Below are positions 1 through 4,835 of a stretch of 5,036 nt of DNA, piece by piece. The notes below the pieces were generated by a model. That model was not told the DNA's origin. It worked only from the letters and a program-made list of their open reading frames with translations, and made no database searches. The stretch covers positions 1-5,036 of the forward strand of contig CADCWC010000319.1 of NCBI GenBank assembly GCA_902806305.1, read 5' to 3'. Position 1 is the first letter of the stretch. Each line of letters opens with the position of its first letter. The translations under genes and the position numbers were made by a program. This DNA is from an uncultured Thermoleophilia bacterium (GTDB lineage: Bacteria > Actinomycetota > Thermoleophilia > Gaiellales > F1-60-MAGs149).

Positions 1-12
1 GCCGCTCGGCCC

Positions 13-18
13 TACCCT
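13..18 (+). promoter_or_regulatory. Candidate -10 box (TACCCT) of a leaderless promoter for the MFS gene
   Basis: The hexamer TACCCT fits the TANNNT pattern of actinobacterial -10 elements. It ends 6 nt before the GTG at 25, so transcription would begin at or next to the start codon. No Shine-Dalgarno-like purine run lies in the 24 bp available upstream, which agrees with a leaderless message. The -35 region lies outside the window, so this rests on position and hexamer only. Confidence 0.4.
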
Positions 19-24
19 GTCGCC

Positions 25-1422
25 GTGCAGGGCCGCGACCGGACCATCGCCCTGCTCGCGCTGGCGCTCGGGGTCTTCCTCGTCACGCTGAACGTCTCCG
101 TCGTGGTCGTCGCGCTGCCGGACATCGCCGCGGACCTCGGCACCGGTCCGGACGTCACGGCCTGGATCATCGACGCGTACAACCTCGTCGGCGCGAGCCT
201 GCTGCTCACGGCGGGCTTCCTCGCCGACCGCTACGGGCGACGGCGGGCGCTCGTGCTCGGCTACGCGCTGTTCGTCGGCGGCTCGCTGCTGTGCGCGCTC
301 GCCGCGGGGGCGCATTGGCTCGTCGCATTCCGCGTCCTGCAGGCCCTCGGCGGCACGGCGCTGACCCCGACGAGCCTCGCGATCGTCGCGGGCCTCTACC
401 CGGACGCGGGCGAGCGCGCCCGGGCGATCGGCGTCTGGGGCGTGTCCTCGGGCATCGGTCTCGCCCTCGGACCGGTCATCGGCGGCGGGGTCACGGACGC
501 GTTCGGGTGGCGCGCGGTGTTCATCGTCAACGCGGCGCTCGGCCTCGGGGCACTCCTCGCCGTCCTGCGGTTCGTCCCCCCGCCGGAGCCGACGGCGGCG
601 CGCCGCGTCGACGTGCCCGGCCAGCTGCTCGCGGTGTCCCTGCTCGCCACGCTGACGTTCGCGCTGATCGAGGCGCCCCGCTTCGGCTGGACGTCCCCCG
701 GGATCGTGGGCCTGCTCCTCGCCGACGTGGTGTTGGCCGTGGCGTTCGTCCGGGTGGAGTCGAGAACCTCCGAACCGCTGATCGACCCGCGCTTCTTCCG
801 CAACCCGCAGTTCTCCGGGGCGGTCTTCATCGCCGTGGCGGCGTTCTTCGCGTTCGGCGCCTTCATCTACGGCAACACGCTCTTCCTCGAGCACGGCCGC
901 GGCTTCTCCGCCCTCGCGGCCGGACTGCTGACGCTGCCGGCGGCGCTCCCGACGCTGGCCGGAGGGCCGATCGCCGGGCGGCTCGTCGCCACCCGCGGTC
1001 CACGCGGCGTGCTGTCGGCGGCCACGCTCGTCATGGCGGTCGCGCTCGGGGGCTTGGCGCTCATGCCCGGCGACGGGTCGCTGCTCGCCCTCCTCGCGCT
1101 CTACGCCACGCTCGGCGTCGGGTACGCCGTGCTGAACGCGCCGATCTCGACCGTGGCCGTCGCGAGCATGCCACCCGAGCAGGCCGCCGTCGCGGCGGGC
1201 GTGGCCTCGAGCGCCCGCAACGTCGGCATCCTCCTCGGCATCGCCGCGCTGACCTCGCTGGTCGCGGGCGCCCTGCCCGACGGCCCGTCCGCCCGCCAGT
1301 ACGGTGACGCGCTGCAGCCCGCGTACGCGCTCGCGGCGGCGGTCCTGCTCGTCGCGCTGCTCGTCGCCCGCCGCACCCTGCGCCCCGCACCGCCCGAGAC
1401 GACCGCGGCGGCGACCGGCTGA
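25..1422 (+). CDS. DHA2-type major facilitator superfamily drug/proton antiporter (14-TM, EmrB/QacA-like)
   Basis: Predicted 465-residue inner-membrane transporter that would export drugs or other small hydrophobic compounds in exchange for protons. The length and about 14 hydrophobic stretches suit the DHA2 (14-TM) branch. Visible signatures are motif D1 in helix 1 (LNVSVVVVALPDIAADL, residues 22-38), motif A in the loop after helix 2 (GFLADRYGRRRA, 64-75), motif B with its helix-4 arginine (RVLQALGG, Arg103), and antiporter motif C (GxxxGPxxGG, about 143-154), followed by GWRAVFIVN (161-169). Motif C is the hallmark of exporters rather than importers. The GTG start places helix 1 right after a short charged N-terminus, as is usual in the family; there is no ribosome binding site, so the message is probably leaderless. 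The gene ends 8 bp from the stop of the convergent NAD(P)-binding gene. The substrate cannot be read from the sequence. Confidence 0.93.
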   Translation: MQGRDRTIALLALALGVFLVTLNVSVVVVALPDIAADLGTGPDVTAWIIDAYNLVGASLLLTAGFLADRYGRRRALVLGYALFVGGSLLCALAAGAHWLVAFRVLQALGGTALTPTSLAIVAGLYPDAGERARAIGVWGVSSGIGLALGPVIGGGVTDAFGWRAVFIVNAALGLGALLAVLRFVPPPEPTAARRVDVPGQLLAVSLLATLTFALIEAPRFGWTSPGIVGLLLADVVLAVAFVRVESRTSEPLIDPRFFRNPQFSGAVFIAVAAFFAFGAFIYGNTLFLEHGRGFSALAAGLLTLPAALPTLAGGPIAGRLVATRGPRGVLSAATLVMAVALGGLALMPGDGSLLALLALYATLGVGYAVLNAPISTVAVASMPPEQAAVAAGVASSARNVGILLGIAALTSLVAGALPDGPSARQYGDALQPAYALAAAVLLVALLVARRTLRPAPPETTAAATG

Positions 1423-1430
1423 CGCCGAGC

Positions 1431-2075
1431 TCAGGCGCCTGCGAGCTCCCGGACCGCCCGGTCGACCGGCGTCTCCCCGGCCACGAGCTCGAAGGTGAGC
1501 CCGGCCGTGGCCGGCTCGAGGAGGACGGCGGCCAGCACGGCGGCCACGTCGTCGCGCGACACCGAGCCGCGCGGCACGGAGCGTCCGACGGTCACGCAGC
1601 CGGTTCCCGGGTCGTCTGTGAGCCCGCCCGGTCGCACGATCGTCCAGCTCCGGTCCGAGGCGATGACGGCCGCGTCCGCCTCCGCCTTGGCCCGCAGGTA
1701 CGGTCCCATGCCGTCGTCGCCCTCGGGCGGCCGGTCGGCCCCCATGCTCGAGACCATCACGTAGCGGTCGACGCCCGCGGCGCGCGCGGCGGCCAGCAGT
1801 CGGACCGCCCCGCCGAGGTCGACGGTCCGCTTGCGCTCCGGACCGCTGCCCGGCCCCGCTCCGGCGGCGAAGACGACGGCGTCCGCACCACGCACGGCGT
1901 CCGTCAGGTCGTCCCGCTCGAGGTCGGCGAGCGTCACGGCGGCCCCGACGGCCTCGAGGTCGGCCCGGTGGTCCGGGTTGCGGACGAGACCTCGGGCGGT
2001 GTGCCCCTCGCGGGCCAGCAACGCCAGGAGCCGCCTGCCGACCTTGCCGTGTCCGCCCGCCACCACGATCTCCAT
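1431..2075 (-). CDS. NAD(P)-binding NmrA-like / atypical short-chain dehydrogenase family protein
   Basis: Predicted cytosolic 214-residue Rossmann-fold protein. It has a glycine-rich dinucleotide loop at the N-terminus (GGHGKVG, residues 7-13), an Arg at the end of strand 2 (LVRNPD, Arg32) that could favour NADP, an acidic DLERDD stretch (51-56), VVFAAGAG (67-74), the strand VMVSSMGA (106-113), a YLRAK motif (Tyr126, Lys130) in the place of the SDR catalytic YxxxK, and WTIVRPGGLTDDPGTG (144-159). This layout matches small atypical SDRs often labelled NAD(P)H-binding, NmrA-like or YwnB-like; they may be reductases, epimerases or redox sensors, and the substrate is unknown. The ATG at 2075 is chosen because the Rossmann strand starts at residue 2 and GGGAGG lies 9 nt upstream; the frame also opens 15 codons earlier at 2120 but without support. 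It is the last gene of the SMR-TetR operon, 41 bp after tetR, so it may act on the same compound or stress. Confidence 0.88.
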   Translation of the reverse strand: MEIVVAGGHGKVGRRLLALLAREGHTARGLVRNPDHRADLEAVGAAVTLADLERDDLTDAVRGADAVVFAAGAGPGSGPERKRTVDLGGAVRLLAAARAAGVDRYVMVSSMGADRPPEGDDGMGPYLRAKAEADAAVIASDRSWTIVRPGGLTDDPGTGCVTVGRSVPRGSVSRDDVAAVLAAVLLEPATAGLTFELVAGETPVDRAVRELAGA

Positions 2076-2084
2076 GCGTCCCGA

Positions 2085-2090
2085 CCTCCC
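2085..2090 (-). promoter_or_regulatory. Ribosome binding site (GGGAGG) that fixes the start of the NAD(P)-binding gene
   Basis: Read on the minus strand, GGGAGG lies 9 nt upstream of the ATG at 2075. It sits downstream of the alternative start at 2120, so it supports the shorter protein. It lies inside the 41-bp gap after the TetR stop, consistent with separate initiation within one transcript. Confidence 0.6.
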
Positions 2091-2116
2091 GTCGCCCGCG
2101 TCCGATGGGACCGTCC

Positions 2117-2740
2117 TCACCCCGTGGGGCCCACGCGAATCGCGCCGAGAACCTGCCGGACGTCGTCGCGGACCTGGCGCAGGGCCGCCCGGTCGGCGCC
2201 GACCAGTCCGGCGAGGAGCAGCCCGTCGACCATCGCCACCAGCAGCCGGGGCAGGGGCTCCGTCGCCGGGAGGCCGTAGTGACGGAGCACGCCGGCCGTC
2301 TGGTCCACGAGCTCGTCGGTCCAGGCGCCGACCCGCTCACGCAGCCCGGGTTGTCGACCGGCCTGTGCATAGCGCTCGTAGAACGTCAGCAGCCGAGCCG
2401 GATCGGGCTCGTCGGCCCCGGCCACCAGCGACACCAGGACGTCGGCCACGATCTCGTCGGGCTGCGGGGCGGGCGGCAGACCGTGGAGGACGGCGTGGGC
2501 GTGCTCGCGGTGCCGGGCTCCGATCCGCTCGACGGCCGCAGTGACGAGGTCGCCGCGCGACGCGAAGTAGTACGTCGTCGCCGCCAGGGGCAGGGCGGCG
2601 CGCGCGGCGACGGCCCGATGCGTGACGGCGGCGAACCCGGCGTCCTCGAGCACGGCCGCGGCGGCGTCGATCAAGGCCGCGCGTCGCCGCTCTCCGCGCG
2701 GGGTCGGCGTCCGGCCGCCGCGTCCTGTGCCGGTCGTCAC
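2117..2740 (-). CDS. TetR/AcrR-family transcriptional repressor
   Basis: Predicted 207-residue DNA-binding regulator, dimeric by family. After an Arg-rich leader (residues 7-20) comes the TetR_N domain: helix 1 ALIDAAAAVLEDAGF (22-36) and the helix-turn-helix VTHRAVAARAALPLAATTYYFASRGDLV (39-66), with the TTYYF recognition-helix end typical of the family. Residues from about 75 onward form the variable ligand-binding and dimer domain. Start is GTG at 2740, with GAGGT 4 nt upstream; that ribosome binding site overlaps the stop codon of the SMR gene, leaving only 7 bp between the two reading frames, so the genes are surely co-transcribed and probably translationally coupled. The 34-bp palindrome upstream of the SMR gene is its most likely operator, which would make the repressor autoregulated and induced by a substrate of the pump. 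The ligand is unknown. Confidence 0.92.
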   Translation of the reverse strand: MTTGTGRGGRTPTPRGERRRAALIDAAAAVLEDAGFAAVTHRAVAARAALPLAATTYYFASRGDLVTAAVERIGARHREHAHAVLHGLPPAPQPDEIVADVLVSLVAGADEPDPARLLTFYERYAQAGRQPGLRERVGAWTDELVDQTAGVLRHYGLPATEPLPRLLVAMVDGLLLAGLVGADRAALRQVRDDVRQVLGAIRVGPTG

Positions 2741-2747
2741 CGCGACC

Positions 2748-3071
2748 TCAGTGGCCGCCGCCGGCCAGCTGCAGACCGATGACGGCGATCACGATGAGCG
2801 CGATCGAGCCGAGCCGGACCACCGTCGCGGGATCGCCCAGGAACATCACCCCGACGACGGCCGTGCCGGCCGCGCCGATGCCGGTCCAGACCGCGTAGGC
2901 CGTGCCGATCGGCAGCTCGCGCAGCGCCAGGTTGAGCAGCATGAAGCTCGCGGCGGCGAAGACGCCGAAGAGGATCGTCGGAAGGGGCCGGGAGAACCCG
3001 TCACTCGCCTTGAGGGCCAGCGCGAAGCCGACCTCGAACAGTCCTGCCAGGACCACCAGCACCCACGCCAT
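2748..3071 (-). CDS. Small multidrug resistance (SMR) family exporter, SugE/Gdx-like
   Basis: Predicted 107-residue four-helix inner-membrane protein that works as an antiparallel dimer and exchanges protons for small cations. Helix 1 carries the essential Glu13 (AGLFEV, 9-14). Helix 2 has Ser42. Helix 3 carries the signature TAYAVWTGIGAAG (57-69) with Tyr59 and Trp62. These positions, and the ASDGFSRPLPT loop (22-32), resemble the guanidinium exporters SugE/Gdx more than the quaternary-ammonium exporter EmrE. However, position 16, Trp in the Gdx proteins I recall, is Phe here, so the substrate is uncertain: guanidinium, small substituted guanidines or quaternary amines are all possible. The ATG at 3071 is chosen because it gives the usual 105-110 residue length and has GGAGG 6 nt upstream; the frame runs open to 3215, but that 48-residue extension is not family-like and would span the operator. 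First gene of the smr-tetR-NAD(P)-binding operon. Confidence 0.92.
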   Translation of the reverse strand: MAWVLVVLAGLFEVGFALALKASDGFSRPLPTILFGVFAAASFMLLNLALRELPIGTAYAVWTGIGAAGTAVVGVMFLGDPATVVRLGSIALIVIAVIGLQLAGGGH

Positions 3072-3077
3072 CCTACG

Positions 3078-3082
3078 CCTCC
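3078..3082 (-). promoter_or_regulatory. Ribosome binding site (GGAGG) that fixes the SMR start
   Basis: GGAGG on the minus strand, 6 nt before the ATG at 3071. This is ideal spacing and favours the 107-residue protein over the longer open frame. Confidence 0.75.
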
Positions 3083-3084
3083 GT

Positions 3085-3118
3085 TGGTACATCCGTTCCA
3101 ATTGGGACGACTGTACCA
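3085..3118. promoter_or_regulatory. 34-bp palindromic operator, probable binding site of the TetR repressor
   Basis: The two 17-base arms, 3085-3101 and 3102-3118, match as inverted repeats at 14 of 17 positions with no spacer. The outer half-sites are TGGTACA and TGTACCA (perfect), and the core is GTTCCAATTGGGAC with one mismatched pair. It is distinctly AT-richer than its surroundings. It ends 13 bp before the SMR start codon and covers the candidate -10 box. Size and position suit a TetR-type operator; QacR, another regulator of multidrug efflux, binds a 36-bp palindrome as a pair of dimers. Assignment to the TetR protein of the same operon is inference from proximity. Confidence 0.75.
3110..3115 (-). 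promoter_or_regulatory. Candidate -10 box (TACAGT) for the SMR-TetR operon
   Basis: On the minus strand TACAGT fits TANNNT and lies inside the distal arm of the 34-bp palindrome. It would start transcription near 3103, giving a leader of about 30 nt that includes the GGAGG ribosome binding site. No good -35 hexamer is visible at 16-18 bp spacing. Repressor bound to the palindrome would block this box. Confidence 0.35.
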
Positions 3119-3123
3119 CATCG

Positions 3124-3206
3124 GAGATGGAGGCGGCTCGGACGCCGACGCCCGCAACCGCTGCGTCGGACGGGGCGACGGACGACGCCGGCGGGCCTCC
3201 GATCTC
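3124..3206. repeat. Nested imperfect inverted repeat between the divergent SMR operon and small membrane gene
   Basis: Outer arms are GAGATGGAGGC (3124-3134) and GCCTCCGATCTC (3195-3206), complementary except for one unpaired base. An inner pair, GCGTCG (3163-3168) and CGACGC (3183-3188), encloses a 14-base loop. It could fold as RNA or bind a regulator, but in DNA this GC-rich the inner stem could be chance. I do not recognise the conserved features of a guanidine riboswitch here. Confidence 0.3.
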
Positions 3207-3224
3207 CCGCGTCACGACTGCACG

Positions 3225-3230
3225 TACGCT
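3225..3230 (+). promoter_or_regulatory. Candidate -10 box (TACGCT) of a leaderless promoter for the 40-aa membrane protein
   Basis: TACGCT fits TANNNT and ends 8 nt before the ATG at 3239, the spacing expected when transcription starts at the initiation codon. No Shine-Dalgarno sequence lies between. It resembles the TACCCT found at the same distance from the MFS start. No convincing -35 element is visible. Confidence 0.4.
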
Positions 3231-3238
3231 TCCGGTCG

Positions 3239-3361
3239 ATGGACGCGCTGATCGTGCTGCACTCGGGGCACTGGCTGCCCAGCGTGCTGGCGGTCCTCGT
3301 GCCGCTGCTCCTGGTGACCGGTCTTCTGCTGGCGCTCAGCCGCCGCAGCCGCCGCGGGTAG
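3239..3361 (+). CDS. Small single-pass membrane protein (40 aa), function unknown
   Basis: ATG to TAG, 40 residues. The N-terminal part is short and weakly polar (MDALIVLHSGHW). One hydrophobic segment follows, about residues 13-33 (LPSVLAVLVPLLLVTGLLLAL), and then a basic tail with RRSRR at 35-39. By the positive-inside rule, the tail should face the cytoplasm. Coding evidence is composition: every codon but two (GGT, CTT) ends in G or C, as in the neighbouring genes. A leaderless-type -10 box precedes it and a perfect hairpin starts at its stop codon, so it may be a single-gene unit. It lies between the divergent SMR operon and the metallophosphoesterase, in the latter's direction, 211 bp upstream of it. 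I do not recognise the family. Possible roles are a small modulator of a membrane complex or a membrane anchor; a chance frame is less likely but not excluded. Confidence 0.6.
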   Translation: MDALIVLHSGHWLPSVLAVLVPLLLVTGLLLALSRRSRRG

Positions 3362-3383
3362 GCCGGGCGCGGCCCGCCCGGCC
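3361..3383 (+). terminator. GC-rich hairpin, probable terminator of the small membrane protein gene
   Basis: Perfect 9-bp stem (3361-3369 with 3375-3383) and 5-base loop. It begins at the last base of the TAG stop codon. There is no T-run after it, so if it is an intrinsic terminator it is of the U-less kind proposed for high-GC actinobacteria. It could also be an mRNA-stabilising 3' hairpin. Confidence 0.5.
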
Positions 3384-3572
3384 CGTACGGCGACGCGCTG
3401 AGCCCTACTCGGGCGGAGGCATTGCGGACGAGCAGCTCGACGTTGCGGTCGAGCCGGCTGTCCCGCGCGTGGCTGGAGCCGTCCTCGCCTCCGTGCACGT
3501 CCGGATCGTCGACGTGGTGATGCCGACGCGAGGACAGCTCCGTCCGACCCCCGATCCACAATGGGGAGTCCG
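3384..3572. other. Intergenic region with no recognisable gene
   Basis: About 190 bp between the hairpin and the metallophosphoesterase start. Frames on both strands are open through much of it, as is common at this GC content, but none has a supported start, family signature or convincing boundaries. I see no clear -10/-35 pair and no strong repeat. It should hold the promoter and leader of the nuclease/ATPase operon unless transcription reads through the hairpin from the small gene. Confidence 0.5.
3563..3568 (+). promoter_or_regulatory. Ribosome binding site (GGGGAG) deciding the metallophosphoesterase start
   Basis: GGGGAG lies 4 nt before the ATG at 3573 and inside the codons that would follow the alternative ATG at 3561. 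The upstream ATG has no purine-rich sequence before it. The spacing is slightly short but acceptable. Confidence 0.5.
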
Positions 3573-4835
3573 ATGCGATTCCTGCACGTCGCCGACCTCC
3601 ATCTGGACAGCCCGCTGCGTGGCCTCGAGCGCTACGAGGGGGCGCCGGTGGCGGCCATCCGGGGCGCCACCCGCCGGGCCCTCGAGCGCCTCGTCGACCT
3701 TGCCCTGGCCGAGCCGGTCGACGCCGTGCTGATCGCGGGCGACGTCTACGACGGCGACTGGCGTGACTACTCGACGGGGCTCTTCCTGGCCGCCCAACTC
3801 GCCCGCCTGCGAGCCGCGGGCGTGCCCGTCGTGCTGATCTCGGGCAACCATGACGCGGCCTCGGTGATCGCCCGGAGCCTGCCGCTCCCGGCCAACGTGC
3901 GCGTGCTCTCCGTCGAGCAGCCCGAGACGATGCTGCTCGAGGACATCGGCCTCGCGGTGCACGGCCAGGGGTTCGCCACGCGGGCGGTCGCGCACGACCT
4001 GTCGGCGGCCTACCCTGCGCCCGTTCCCGGGGCGCTCAACGTGGGCCTCCTGCACACGAGCGCCGACGGCCGCGTCGGGCACGCGGCGTACGCGCCCTGC
4101 ACGCTCGCCGGTCTGACGCGGCTCGGGTACGACTACTGGGCGCTCGGGCACGTCCACGCCCGCGAGGTGGTGAGCAGCGACCCGTGGGTGGTGTTCCCGG
4201 GGAACCTCCAGGGGCGCCACGTCAAGGAGACCGGCCCGAAGGGCGCCACGCTCGTGACCGTCCACGGCGGCCGCATCACGTCGGTCGAGCACCGCGCGCT
4301 CGACGTGCTGCGCTGGCTCCGGGTCGGGGTCGACGCGACGGCGGCCGACCACCCGGACGACGTCCTCGAGCTCGCCGCCCAGGCGCTCACCGCCGCGCTC
4401 GGGGAGGCCGACGGCCGTCCGCTCGCCGTCCGCGTCGAGGCGCACGGGGCGACGCCGGCGCACGCCCGGCTGCTGGCGCGCCCCGAGGCGCTCCTCCAGG
4501 CGCTCCGGGCGCGGGCCACCGATCTCGGCGGCGGGGCGATCTGGATCGAGCGGCTGCGCGTCCGCACCACGCCGCCGGGTCGCCCGGCCCGCGACGCGGC
4601 GGACGCGAGCATCGCCACGCTGCTCGACGGCGTCCGCCGCGCCCGCCGAGACGACACGGCCGTCCGCGACCTGGCGGGGCAGCTCGCCGACCTGCGCGGC
4701 CGATTGCCGATCGAGCTCACGACCGGCGAGGACGCTCTCGACCTGGGCGCGCCCGAGGTGCTGCTGCGCCTGCTCGCGGACGCCGAGGCGCTCGTCGTCG
4801 ATCGTGTCCTCGGGACGGCGGAGGACGCCGCGTGA
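3573..4835 (+). CDS. Calcineurin-like metallophosphoesterase, SbcD/Mre11/YhaO-type DNA exonuclease subunit
   Basis: Predicted 420-residue cytosolic nuclease subunit, close to the roughly 400 residues of SbcD and YhaO. The N-terminal half is a two-metal phosphoesterase domain with every motif intact: DLHLDSPL with Asp8 and His10, GDVYD with Asp57 and Asp60, GNHD at 91-94 with catalytic His93, His161 in LLHTS, and GHVH at 192-195. FPGNLQGRHVKE (208-219) follows, matching the PGS/PGN element of this family. The C-terminal 190 residues are less conserved and would serve as the capping and ATPase-binding region. The start at 3573 places MRFLHVADLHLD at the N-terminus as in homologues; an in-frame ATG at 3561 would add four residues but lacks a ribosome binding site. 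The next gene, a Rad50/YhaN-like ATPase, overlaps it by 4 bp (GTGA). By analogy with Mre11-Rad50/SbcCD, the pair would process DNA ends or hairpins; this role is inferred from family and pairing. Confidence 0.93.
   Translation: MRFLHVADLHLDSPLRGLERYEGAPVAAIRGATRRALERLVDLALAEPVDAVLIAGDVYDGDWRDYSTGLFLAAQLARLRAAGVPVVLISGNHDAASVIARSLPLPANVRVLSVEQPETMLLEDIGLAVHGQGFATRAVAHDLSAAYPAPVPGALNVGLLHTSADGRVGHAAYAPCTLAGLTRLGYDYWALGHVHAREVVSSDPWVVFPGNLQGRHVKETGPKGATLVTVHGGRITSVEHRALDVLRWLRVGVDATAADHPDDVLELAAQALTAALGEADGRPLAVRVEAHGATPAHARLLARPEALLQALRARATDLGGGAIWIERLRVRTTPPGRPARDAADASIATLLDGVRRARRDDTAVRDLAGQLADLRGRLPIELTTGEDALDLGAPEVLLRLLADAEALVVDRVLGTAEDAA
4820..4824 (+). promoter_or_regulatory. Ribosome binding site (GGAGG) for the ATPase gene, inside the upstream gene
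   Basis: GGAGG lies 7 nt before the GTG at 4832, within the last codons of the metallophosphoesterase. With the GTGA stop/start overlap it supports translational coupling and the choice of GTG. Confidence 0.6.

Noticed and set aside
291..1307. 338-codon plus-strand frame inside the MFS gene
   Set aside because: Arg- and Pro-rich translation typical of a shifted frame in GC-rich DNA; the overlapping MFS frame carries motifs A, B and C.
1423..1437. Short inverted repeat CGCC/GGCG at the convergent gene junction as a bidirectional terminator
   Set aside because: Only a 4-bp stem with no T-run on either strand; expected by chance in this base composition.
2076..2120. 15-residue N-terminal extension of the NAD(P)-binding protein
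   Set aside because: The Rossmann strand and GGHGKVG loop begin immediately after the ATG at 2075, which has GGGAGG upstream; the extension would also overlap the tetR stop.
1831..2782. Plus-strand frames opposite the NAD(P)-binding and TetR genes
   Set aside because: They are shadows: no recognisable domains, Arg/Pro/Ser-rich, and fully opposite minus-strand genes with a Rossmann motif and a helix-turn-helix.
3072..3215. 48-residue N-terminal extension of the SMR protein
   Set aside because: It would run through the palindromic operator, is not hydrophobic or family-like, and the ATG at 3071 has an ideal ribosome binding site and gives the normal family length.
3072..3240. Guanidine riboswitch upstream of the SugE/Gdx-like gene
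   Set aside because: I looked because Gdx exporters often have one, but found neither paired ACGR-loop hairpins nor a recognisable ykkC-type pattern; a TetR-type palindrome occupies the leader instead.
3073..3561. Minus-strand 162-codon frame across the intergenic region
   Set aside because: It crosses the operator, the small membrane gene and the hairpin, has no ribosome binding site or family signature, and its composition varies along its length.
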